A stretch of 64,000 bases of DNA from Entoloma clypeatum (lineage: Eukaryota; Basidiomycota; Agaricomycetes; Agaricales; Entolomataceae). Shown piece by piece: positions 1 to 10,079 of this stretch (position 1 is the first letter of the stretch; every line of letters starts with the position of its first letter). Where the stretch lies: NCBI GenBank assembly GCA_963565915.1, contig OY751492.1:186001-250000 (forward strand). The letters run 5' to 3'. The notes below the pieces were generated by a model. It was not told the origin of the DNA. It saw nothing but the letters and a program-made list of their open reading frames with translations, and made no database searches. A program made the position numbers and the translations under genes.

Positions 1-3000
1 GGACGGCGGTCCAATGTATTTTTATCACCTGCTGTACACGCGCTTATAGCGCAAATAAATTCTCATTATGCGAATTGTGCTGAATGTAAGAAACAGAATC
101 AATCCAATTGGATTCTTGATTCAGGTGCATCATTGCACTTCACTCATGATATCAATGATTTCATAGAGTATACCCCACTAAAAGATCGTCAATCTGTGCA
201 AATTGCACAGAAAGGTCACACTATTCAGATCCTTGGACAAGGAACGGTGTTGATTAATCACACCATCAAGAAAAACGGGCGAGAACAAAATAAAATAACT
301 CGTCTATCACCCGTTTATTACATACCAGATTTAGACGTTCGTCTTTTATCTGTAGGCGAGATTCTTAAACAAGGAAATGAAATTAGCGGACGATTTGGTT
401 CGATCACGCTAAAGACCAATTCAGGTCTTCCTTTGTTTATGTGTTATCCTCATAAGGCAAATGAATCAATTTATTGGCTAAATGCCACGATCATTAAAGA
501 GGAACGAATACACTTGGTTAGTCTTAGTGTCTCACAATCTGTTGATTATGACACCTGGCACAAGCGATTCGGACACCCTTCACATGAAGTACTACGACAT
601 GCTTCTAAACATGTCAAAGGTTTCAATGGAGTGGACAAACCGTCCACTGAGCGACCCTGCAAAGGATGCGCTCTTGGAAAGATGCCTTCAAAATCTTTCC
701 CACCATCTCAGACACGCGCTAAAGCACCTCTTGAGCTAATCCATTCGGATTTAAAGCAATTCAAGAAGGCGACTTATGGCAAATATAATTATTATATCAG
801 CTTTGTTGATGACTGCACATCACACGCCTGGATCTCTTTATTGAGACTAAAATCCGATGCACACTCTGCACTTCGTGATTTTAATGCCATGGTTAAAAAC
901 CAATTCAATACGACAATTAAAACTTGGTGTTTTGATGGCGGCGGTGAGTTTGTCCCTTTCCAAGCAGATATGCGTGAGATGGGAATCCAGGGTGAAGTTA
1001 CTGTGCCGCACCAGCCACAACAAAACGGTCGTGCGGAACGTTTCAACAGAACTTTAATGGATAAAGCACTTGCTATGTTGCATGATGCTTGCCTACCCGA
1101 AATATGGATTCAATTTGCGGTAGAACATGCACTTCACTTGTATAACCGAACTCCATTGAAAAGACATGGATGGCTTACTCCGTATGAGTCCCTTAAAAAG
1201 GAAAAGCCTGATGTGTCGAACCTACACGTTTTTGGATGTGGTGCTTATGTCTTTCTTCCAAAAGAAGTTCGTACTACCACCGCTAAATCCGAGCTGATGA
1301 TCTTCATCGGATTTAAAACTGGAACTAAAGGTTACCGGTTTATGCGGATGCCAAACAACGTGGTCTTCATAGGTGTCACAGCAATGTTTGATGAACAGCT
1401 GTTCCCGAAATGTTCTACATTGAACAAAATACCTTCGATAACACAATACCATGATCCAACATCAGACGATATGGGAAACGATGATGCAAATGGACATGAT
1501 GGCCCGTCTGATTTACCAACCGACGATTTCCATTCGGAAGACAATGATGCACATGGTCCTGGCGGTTCACGTTACCCGTCTAATCCAGGAACCCATGATG
1601 ACAATCATAACCTCCCTGATACAAATAGCGACCAAACTGGTCAGCTTCCCGAAGGTTCCAGTCAGACTTCTGATGGAACAAACAGACAGGACACCGCTGA
1701 GAATCAGCAGTGGGTTCCCCAGACTCGCAATCCAGGAAAATGTGTGCGCACAGATGCACCAAACGATGATCGTACCTTACCAGGTGATTATCGTCCACAG
1801 ACTGATCGTCCTCGTCGTACTCGGGTTATACCCCAGCGTCCTGGAAATGTTTACAGGAATGACCTGGCTGAGGCCTTGCGTCAAAATCAGCGTGATTGGA
1901 GCAGAACCGTTCAGGAGGATTCACGGCGATACGCCTATAATCCCCGATCGGAGACCAGACCCCAGCAATCTGGCGCTGATCCATCAACTAGCTCCGCTGA
2001 TCCTCAGATGTATCAGAACAATTCCAATCCAAATTCGGATATAGATATGGAGGAATCACTCTATATTAGGGAAGGGGGAGGACAGTCACAAATGCTTGCG
2101 CACTTGCTATCTAAAGCAATCCCTGCATATGACAAAATTCCACAAGACCCAAAGTCTTGGCAAATGAAGGACATAGATAAGCTACCTGAAAAGGAAAAGC
2201 TTGAATGGAAAGCAGCATGCCGTGAGGAACTAGAAGCCCTCCGGAAGCGCAATGTCTTTAAGTTGGTTGACCTACCTAAAGGTCGTAAAACCATCAGAAA
2301 TTGATGGGTATTCGACGTTAAAACTGACGGACGAAAGAAGGCACGACTCGTTGCCAAGGGTTTCTCACAGATCGAGGGTATCGATTTTGATGAGATCTTC
2401 TCACCTGTGATACGTTTCGAGACTATCTGAATCCTCTTCGCCGTAGCTGCGCTTGAAGGATGGGTGATTGAAGGAATAGATGTCAAATCAGCTTTTCTCT
2501 ATGGAGAGCTCGATGAGGAAATCTATATGAATCAACCCGAAGGCTTTGTTGTCAAAGGCCAAGAACGGAAGGTCATCCGTTTATTAAAAGCACTCTATGG
2601 CCTAAAACAGGCTGCGAGAGCATGGTGGATCGCGCTCAATGCATCAATGGAGAAGCTAGGTTTTACTCAATGTAGAACTGACTCAGGCATCTTTGTTTAC
2701 CACAACAAACAATCAGGTGATTTGATAATTGCTTTGATCTATGTTGATGACGGCCTGTTCATGGGATCAAACCCAGATCTTGTTCGAAAGATAAAATCTG
2801 ACTTTAAAAATAAATGGGAAAGTCGTGATCTTGGTATTGCTAAAGAATTCTTGCGTATGAGAATACGACAAGATTCGAAAAAGCAGATCGTAACAATCGA
2901 TCAGTCAGAATACCTAAAGAAGATCATTAAGCGCTTTGGCTTAGAAAATGCAAAGGCTGCTGACACTCCACTCCCAAAGGGTTATTACCCTACACCAAAT

Positions 3001-3738
3001 GAGGGGGAGGTGGATCCCACACTCAAAACAAGGTACCAAATGATCATTGGATCGTTGTTGTACTTGTCCATTGGAACGAGACCGGACATTACTTTTGCAG
3101 TTGCAAAAATGTCACAAATGTCTGCAAACCCTTCCAAAGAGCATGAAAAATACGCTCTACGGATAATCAGATATCTTGTCGGTACTCAAGACTATTCTAT
3201 AATCTATGATGGTCGATCCAAAGCTTCCTTTGAAGCATGGACAGATTCAGACTGGGCATCAGACCCATCTGATAGAAAGTCCCAATCGGGATATTTCCTT
3301 AAGCTTGCAGGAGGACTTGTTCTTTGGAAAAGTCGTAAGCAAAAGACAGTGGCACATTCATCCACTGAGGCGGAAATGATTGCTGCCAGTGAATGTTCGC
3401 AGGAGTGCGAATGGGTTACTCATCTCTTCAAAGAGCTTGGACTACAGGACATTACCAAAATGCCGTTCCATGTAGACAACCAAGGCGCGATTTTCAATGC
3501 GCAAAACCCAGTCACTGAAGGCAGAACCAAACATATAGCAATCCATCACTTTGCTATACGCGATAGAGTTCAAGATGGATTGATCGAACCACGGTTCATT
3601 CCGGGAACAGAGAATCCGGCTGATATGTTTACCAAGCCACTTGGTCGCCAGGAATTTGAGAAATTCCGTGCTCTACTCCGGATGGAGTTTAAAGAGCCTT
3701 ATACTCCACTTACGAAACCTACCAGGGATTCTAAGTGA
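1..3738 (+). pseudogene. copia gag-pol polyprotein, partial, two nonsense codons
   Basis: The frame is open from base 1, so the gene enters from the left. Readable in order: the protease motif WILDSGAS near 110, the integrase HHCC region (WHKRFGHPSHEV then CKGCALGK), the integrase catalytic segment with DGGGEF and GRAERFNRT, reverse transcriptase with YVDDGLFMG near 2740, and RNase H with WTDSDWASDP near 3240. TGA stops at 2302-2304 and 2428-2430 split the reverse transcriptase. In the complete copy both codons are CGA, so both stops are C-to-T changes at CpG. The natural stop at 3736-3738 lies beside the polypurine tract. Confidence 0.93.
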
Positions 3739-3745
3739 GGGGGAG
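3734..3745 (+). other. polypurine tract of copia copy 1
   Basis: A purine run AGTGAGGGGGAG lies directly before the LTR start TGTTGAACA. It would prime plus-strand DNA synthesis. The pol stop codon lies inside it, as in the complete copy. Confidence 0.8.
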
Positions 3746-4086
3746 TGTTGAACATATCGCCAGATATGTCACACCATGTGCTTGTCACAGAAAGTGACTA
3801 TAAGTCACTATTACCATATATGTGAGTTTATGGTATAACCACGGACGCATGACTTGTTTATGTATTGTTTGTACAATGGTCCGTGCGCATATTGGATTAG
3901 TATAAATACCCATGTATTTAGTACGATGAATCCTAACTCTTGAACACCCAGTTCTCTGAGACGTTGTAGCTAGTTCGCTTCTTGATTCCACTAACGTCTC
4001 TTAACCAGGTTAGTCTAGCTTCCATATGCCTCAGTACCGATACGTCTTGAGCGCCCTTTGGGCTGCCTACGTCGGATACATCATTA
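3746..4086 (+). repeat. 3' LTR of copia copy 1
   Basis: It begins TGTTGAACATATCGCC and ends with TCATTA, about 341 bp. The U3 part, including a TATAAATA box near 3901, closely matches the 348-bp LTRs of the complete copy. A block of about 45 bp in the R/U5 part (about 3960-4005) is different sequence. It also holds an ATG at 4026 that opens a short reading frame matching the start of the LTR-encoded leader of the complete copy (MPQYRYVLSALWAAYVGY). Confidence 0.88.
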
Positions 4087-4524
4087 AAACTTGAACTTGA
4101 GGGTCTTGAATCTTGCGTGGATAAGAAGGATGGGCACTTTCGGATCTTGGTGTGACACTTTATTTTTGATCCGGCGTGGGCGGGGTGGTGGGGGAAAAAG
4201 GATAAGTATTGGATGTGCATAGGTTGCACTATCCACGAACAGTACGGATCTTCTCATTCCTCCTCCCCCGCCTCCTCTTCAAAGTATCTACCCGTCCTGC
4301 GCAAGTGCGTGCTCTGATTTATTCGGATAGAGAACAACCACCCCTCTGTGCAGGTGCTCGTCAAGGACGCGGAGAACGCGCGGAATCTCGCGGCCATCGT
4401 GATGGCCTGGGGGGAGAACGGCACGCTGATCTCGGGTGGACAGGTGCAGCGGCAACACTAAGATTAATTTTTCTAGTTACGAAGACGATGACAATACTGA
4501 AATACAAAGTATGATACTATGATA
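4087..4524. other. flank of copia copy 1; possible remnant exon
   Basis: No gene is confidently visible. On the plus strand 4326-4461 reads as a plausible 3' exon with regular amino acid content (ending VKDAENARNLAAIVMAWGEN and on to a TAA near 4459), which might be the tail of a host gene cut by the retrotransposon. I do not recognise the family. Confidence 0.25.
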
Positions 4525-5603
4525 CTACGGCTCCGGCGGCACAAGCCATCTGTCCGATCCCACATATGATAAAAATCCAAGCCCGATCGGGGGAACTGTC
4601 TGTGGTCGAGAAAGTGATTCTGTCACACGGGCGCGAAAGTCCAGACCCTGTTCTGATGACCAAGGGGCCAAAGGGAACCGACATGGTGGAGCAATAGCAT
4701 CTGGGTGTTCAAGAGATGCTAACACACCCTGGGCAGCAGCGCTGTCTGTAAATCATAATCAGACCTTTCTTTTTTTCGAAAAGGCAAGGGGCCCTTACCA
4801 ATGACATAGGTCCCACTATGTGTTTGTAAAATCACCCGAGAAATTAGATCCATCTGTCCAAAGTCAGATCTATGGTCCCATGAAGCCGAGATTCGGCCTC
4901 CCATCAAGATGGTTTCTACGAGCCATCCGGATTCGCCAGATCCATTGTGCGTGGGACCAACGCCCTCAGGAGTCAAGATGTTACCGAAGAGGTATCTGGT
5001 GAAGGCGTGGGAGACCTCATGGAGGATGATGACAGTCAGGAGAAGGTTATAAAGTGGTGATGCAAGGCTCGTTGAATCTGGGTCGGCACTCGCCTACAAG
5101 GGGATCAGTCAGTTGGCTTCAGCAAGTGCAAAATAGAGACTCACAGCCTCCGCCGCATAAATGATGCCGTTCAAGATGCCAATCTCATTTTGAGAATTTA
5201 CTTGTTTCGAAACCTCACCCCATTTGATGACACCGCGCGACCCTTTGATGGAACGGAAAGTTGGCCAACAGTGCCGGGTCACAAATTTGATGAAATCTTC
5301 GTGGGAGGGTGGATTGCGTAAGGATTGTGTATGACCAGAGGATGAGAGCATGCAGAACATTTGGCAAGCAGCAGCGATGTAGCAAGATTGGGTGGCTGTC
5401 GAAACACACAGGTGCCGTCTGATGGTTGCCAAGAGTGCCTTGAAATTGATTGTGCCTTCCAGGTCCAGACAACGTGGGTCTCGAGCAAACCATTGCTTGG
5501 GTAGGGATGAGACGAGAGTGGTTGCTGGGGCAAGAGAGATATCATAACCCATTGTCCTTGGATATGATAGACAGTCTGGAATAATGTGGTCTTGAAGACC
5601 CAT
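4525..5603 (-). CDS. hypothetical HExxH (zincin-like) protein
   Basis: Three exons on the minus strand: 5603-5145, 5093-4799 and 4745-4525. The introns are 51 and 53 bp with good signals (GTGAGT with CTGAC branch; GTAAGG to TTTACAG). The joined frame is 975 nt (324 aa) with no break. The centre carries LHEVSHAFTRYLFGN, a HExxH zinc-binding motif inside a hydrophobic helix, followed after about 20 residues by GESGWLVE. That order (HExxH, then Gly-Glu-Ser-Gly) suggests a metallopeptidase fold, but no signal peptide is visible and I cannot name the family. The start at 5603 is the first ATG after an in-frame stop; an upstream exon is possible. Confidence 0.6.
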
Positions 5604-6334
5604 AGTCTGTTAAAAGATTTGCTGTAATCAGATATTGCAGACGCACCAGATTGATGACAATTTTGGCAGAGGATTTGTGATTGTCGAGTCATTGTGGTGC
5701 GAGAAGAAGAGTTTAACTTTTCACCCCTAATTGTCAGTCTCACCAGTCACAAGAATTATTCACATGCTCTGGACACTGAAAATGCCATGGCATTTTCGAT
5801 ACTTACGAGTACAAGGTAAGTACATAAAGCTGATTATTACGCCATAAATTCAGGTGGCGAGCACAGTAAAATACATAGACTCCGCGACAGTGCTGAAATC
5901 TCCCGCGACGATCTTCCTCCTGATCCTCCACATGATCTATATTGCAGGGGGTTACAACGTTGATACTCAATTCCACTTGGGCGCTGCCAATATCTTTCAA
6001 ATTGAGGTAGGGCCGGGAATGTTTACGTGAAAAAAAAATTGTTAAACGCGAGTTTATCAAAATGGCAATGTCTCCAGATACCTACCTCTTATGAACTCGC
6101 CACACCGTCCTGACTACCAACGGCCATGGATCACTCAGAGCCAAAACACACGTGAGATTGTTCCCCGCAAGCTTCTACATGACTCGCTCGTCAAAACCAT
6201 GTTGACCATCCATAACAGAACAGAAGCCAAAAGAAAAAGAAAGAAAGAAGCTAACCCAACCCAGAAACAGGATCCAAAAATCGGTTTGTCAATTCTGGAG
6301 AGCTGGATGGCAGTGGGAGCGGTGTAGAATTGGC
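5604..6334. other. intergenic, no gene supported
   Basis: Only short overlapping frames are present. A small upstream exon of the HExxH gene could lie at 5640-5690 (reading MTRQSQILCQNCHQS), but splicing it does not keep the frame. Confidence 0.4.
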
Positions 6335-7105
6335 TTATCGATGGTTTGCAAGTCGCGTGAGGGGGTGGGGTAGATGGGGGATGGTACCCTCGACTAGATT
6401 GCCCATCCTCGTCACAACCACGATGTGCTCTGCCAAGGACACTGCCTTGATCGTGATCGACTTTCCACCAGTCCCTCCCTCGTCGCTGATGATGCCGACT
6501 CTGGACGAACAATCATTAACACGGTCACGCAGAGACTCAGCGGAGAAGCCCTGGCAGGTCATGAGTGGGTAGATGGAAACGATGTCGCCCGTCTCGACGT
6601 CGTAGGACCTGAGGACATTGGCGCTGCAGACTTCACGGAGCGCCTCCGCGTACGTGACTTCGCGACCCTCGCCAGGTTCCTCGTCTTCGTAGATGTATCG
6701 CGTTCTGATACCGACTTAGTTGCAAAAGAGAGGATAATAGGCGAGTGAATTACCTTATGAATGCCCAGCGGTAGTTGTAAGATGCCTTCAGGGTGTCGTC
6801 TGTCGTGCATTGGCCCAATTGAACGGTCTGGTAGGGGCGATCCTAGTACAGGGTCTCGCTGACGATCTATGCCAAAGATCACCATCGATAATTCGGCGAT
6901 TGACTGGAAAAGACCAACATTTGCCCAATGCTTTGAGCGCGTGCGTCGACGTAGGCTTCGGTCGGGCAACATGAGGGGTCCATGGGCCGGCAGTGAGATA
7001 GGGAGCAATGGCGACAGAGTTGGCGAGCCTCAATAGCTTTCCGGCTCCAGGCACCGCAACTTTACGGTTCAGCTCACCAATTCCTGATGTAAACGCACTA
7101 AGCAT
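6335..7105 (-). pseudogene. acetyl-CoA synthetase pseudogene (N-terminal third)
   Basis: Degenerate pieces of acetyl-CoA synthetase are readable in order on the minus strand: TPHVARPKPT near 6980, YQTVQLGQ and DDTLKASYNYRWAF near 6830-6760, an intron-like gap ending near 6700, then [29 protein letters not shown] and [13 protein letters not shown] near 6500. Known family members have about 20 more residues between the SIYLPMTWQ-like segment and GFSAE; here that segment is deleted. The frame shifts between pieces, and everything after about residue 250 of the usual 650-680 is absent, including the AMP-binding and catalytic core. It cannot make an active enzyme. Confidence 0.75.
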
Positions 7106-7979
7106 AGTATCTCTGAAAGAGTGAGTGAACCAGATAGTTGGGAGGCGTTAGAGGGACATCCTATACATACACCTAGCCGGACTGTTGATCATCGCTTAGA
7201 CGCTGGATGCGATTCTAGGATATCCTGAACATCGCGCCCTTCTTTCGTCGCCCTCGGCCTCTTACATTTGTGATGCTTGGCTTCGGTACGTTAACCCGGC
7301 AATGACGATCCATCAGTTGCAGGAGCATGAGACACGAATACACGCAAGGAACATCTATCCAAGGTAGACGTCAGGCCAGATCTTGATGTGGGAGCGTCGA
7401 GACTGACAAACCTTCGCAGTAGCACCGACAGTCCCTGACCATGATGAATCCGGGTTGCACTCGACGCGCCAAGACCGCCAATATGTCCTGGTGGCATGTA
7501 ATTGCGTGGTAGGGAGGGAGTCAGGGAGTAGGGGAGGTGCTGGAGGGCGTAACGCCAGACGTGGAACAGAGAAACCCAGGTGAGATGGAAGACGCTGGAA
7601 AGAGGCTTCTTGAATTGGTTTCAGGCGAAGGCGTTGACAGACCTACCTTCCGAAGGGTTGGGCGAGGGTCGGCGCTTTCCATCGATATCGTGAGATGCTG
7701 GCTTTGTATCTATGCCGTTGATTGAGGGTGGTGGCTCGAGCTGAAATGGAGCCTGATGAATGTTAGTTACGTGCCGAAAAAGACACCAAAACCGCACCTT
7801 GTCCACCTTGTGGCTTGCCGACCCCATGTACACTTTCAGAATTACCGAACGCTCTAATGGCCATTATTTGTCCAATCCAAATAGAAAACAAAACAACTAA
7901 AGAAAGGACCCTGGGAGCATGATGGACTTGAGGCGGATAATGCCACAACATCTTCCACTACCCTCTCCCCAGCCCAATC
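7106..7979. other. intergenic with weak coding patches
   Basis: Minus-strand frames near 7951-7640 and 7497-7291 have some coding-like composition and possible splice signals, but I could not join them into one frame and recognise no family. Confidence 0.3.
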
Positions 7980-8911
7980 ATGTCAGAGTCCAATATGTTG
8001 CTTACGGGGTACCTTTTCTCCACCTTCAAAGGCTCCGACATAACACCAGAGCAAATTCGCGAGTGTTCGGCATTATTTGGCACAAACTATGGTGTATGGG
8101 GTGCCCAAGCTGCTCAACAAAGCGCAGCTCTCAAACCAGGTGTTGTAAGACGCCACACGACGATACGTACATGCTGATTGGTTTCGACTTTTCAGGATCC
8201 AGAGTAAAGCTGCCACCCACGAAACTTCGCACGAAGCTCAGTCTCGATTTAGAAAACACTTTACTGTGTACCTGTCGTACCGTAGATGGCGGCGCTTTAG
8301 TAGGACACGCCTTCGCGACAGTTTGGGAGTCCGAAGATGACAGTGTGTTCAATTCTTCCCTGCGAATCATGAGATTGAGAATGAATCCGTCTTCATAGGA
8401 ACGATATTCTGTTGGATCACGCAGCTCGTCGTGCGCGCAGAACATCGCAGACATGGAATCGCCAGCACGATACTAAGGAATGTCCGTAACACTCTGGACT
8501 CGCGGATATATTCTGTAGGCATTGCGTCCTCACATCCCGGCGCCTGTATGGCACTTGCAAGAAGCCTCGGTGAGTACCCCGTCATTTCATCATGATTTGG
8601 CTCTGGTCTCATCGAATAATATATATCAAGGCCTATCCATGAAACAGGTCGATCTCTCGTTCACCCAAAACAATGCGTACAAGATGCTCTCATCGATACC
8701 GGTGGATTATCTCCGCAAGAAGTTACTCCGTGGAAGACTGTTCGATCCAACGGAACCGAGTGATGTGATATCGTTGATCGATACCGGTTTTTATGTGGAT
8801 CACGAGGAGCCTTTGAGAGCCCAGAGCGAGTTTGAACGTGAGCGTCAAACAAGCTGGCCTCTGGGCCCGTTAGTCGAGGGGCATGAGTTCGTGATGGTTC
8901 TTGAGGTGTAA
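7980..8911 (+). CDS. GNAT-family N-acetyltransferase
   Basis: Four exons join to 759 nt (252 aa): 7980-8139, 8196-8342, 8399-8569 and 8631-8911. Every intron is GT-AG and 56-61 bp. The third exon holds the acetyl-CoA binding signature of GNAT motif A, QLVVRAEHRRHGIASTILRN, where R-R-H-G-I-A fits the R/Q-x-x-G-x-G/A loop. The segment before it (LLCTCRTVDGGALVGHAFAT) fits the preceding GNAT strands. It should transfer an acetyl group from acetyl-CoA to an amine; the substrate cannot be read. The C-terminal 90 residues are an extension I do not recognise. The neighbouring acetyl-CoA synthetase is a pseudogene, so no pathway link is implied. Confidence 0.82.
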
Positions 8912-9283
8912 GCTGGAGTTGAAGTCCAGTACGCTCGTGTGTCACGATTTCTCCAATGGACTTGAGTTGGCCAGCTTATTGTGTCAAGTACTAGGACGAC
9001 AATAAGTACATTGTGGGTCCTCGGTTACCGTCGACAATGACATCATGGCGACCAAAGTCAGGGCCACCCATTATTGTCGTTGTAAAGAAGATCGATTCTT
9101 CGATGATGAGTGGCTCCGTTGCGGACTATAAAGAGAGTCGCAGTATAACTCGGAGTGGCATCAGCCCCCCCGCCCCCAATACGAACCACCATTTTGACCA
9201 GCGTATCGGGCCACCTGGCGAGTTAACAAGTCACCTCCACCCAGAAACCATTGCCTCACTCTCAGCTCCCTATCCTCATCTCA

Positions 9284-9652
9284 ATGACAGCCACGACGTC
9301 TTTCGCCACATTTTCTTCCCTCAGTCTCCTCGATTTTCCTAGCTCTTCCCTCGGGGGGCGTCCAGGCCTCGAATCTCCCCCAGATGGTGACTCTGGAGCC
9401 GAAAATTCACCCTTTACATCCCTGCTGCTCCTCTCTCCCATACCCAAGAGCAACCGGTCCCTGCTGTTCGGGCGCGGGAGCTTCCAGGAGGCGTGGTATG
9501 AGCACCGCTCTCCAACCGAAGATCCACCTTCGGCGGTCATAGCTCAACGGGATGACGCAACAGTATTCCGGCTGAGCCGGCGGCGCATTGAACTCCCCGA
9601 CGTTGACGACTTGTCTGATAGTGAAAGCTTCGTGGCAGAAAAATGCTGCTAA
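9284..9652 (+). CDS. hypothetical protein, 122 aa
   Basis: A single open frame from ATG 9284 to TAA 9652. It is Ser/Pro-rich at the N-terminus (SSLSLLDFPSSS) and acidic near the end (ELPDVDDLSDSESF). A TATAAA-like sequence lies at 9127. No domain is recognised. It could also be a chance frame in a promoter region. Confidence 0.35.
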   Translation: MTATTSFATFSSLSLLDFPSSSLGGRPGLESPPDGDSGAENSPFTSLLLLSPIPKSNRSLLFGRGSFQEAWYEHRSPTEDPPSAVIAQRDDATVFRLSRRRIELPDVDDLSDSESFVAEKCC

Positions 9653-10079
9653 ATAGGAAACATTCCCATACAAATAGCACCCGGCGTGACGGCGAGCTTC
9701 TCGATCCACGCGGGACCGAGGACTCCGACGAAACTGATGTCCGTTCGGTGTTCAAGGTGGCTTGCCAACTTGATGATCCAGTAAACATGAAGAGATTCGT
9801 GATTTGACGAGTTTTCCCGGAACATGTGTCTCATACAAGACGAAACCTACCATATTATCCAGCGTAGAGCTGAGTGTATTGATACCACCAAACCGATCAT
9901 TCATATCTAATCTCTATTCCCTCATATGTATGTAGAGTCGTCAAATAAAGTCATAAAATCAAGATCTACGTAAATATCATTCTCTGAAAAAACAGCGGTC
10001 AGACTCAGTGTAGGCCCCCCCAGATGAGATATGGGATTGTGCCCACGGGCAGACCCGTGAGTCGGACGAGCGTGTCACA
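9653..10079. other. intergenic, nothing recognised
   Basis: Lies between the 3' ends of a plus-strand hypothetical frame and the minus-strand zinc-finger gene. No motif found. Confidence 0.5.

Larger units (their letters stand above)
1..4086 (+). mobile_element. Ty1/copia retrotransposon copy 1 (5' end outside window, decayed)
   Basis: This is the 3' part of a Ty1/copia LTR retrotransposon: end of Gag, protease, integrase, reverse transcriptase and RNase H, a polypurine tract and one LTR. It is nearly the same protein as the complete copy on the minus strand at 45582-52334 but carries two in-frame stops, so it is dead as an autonomous element. The 5' LTR and most of gag lie left of the window, so its target-site duplication cannot be read. 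Confidence 0.93.

Noticed and set aside
2302..2430. Repeat-induced point mutation as cause of the copia stops
   Set aside because: The changes are few and at CpG. The copies are otherwise nearly identical, so RIP-like dense mutation is not seen.
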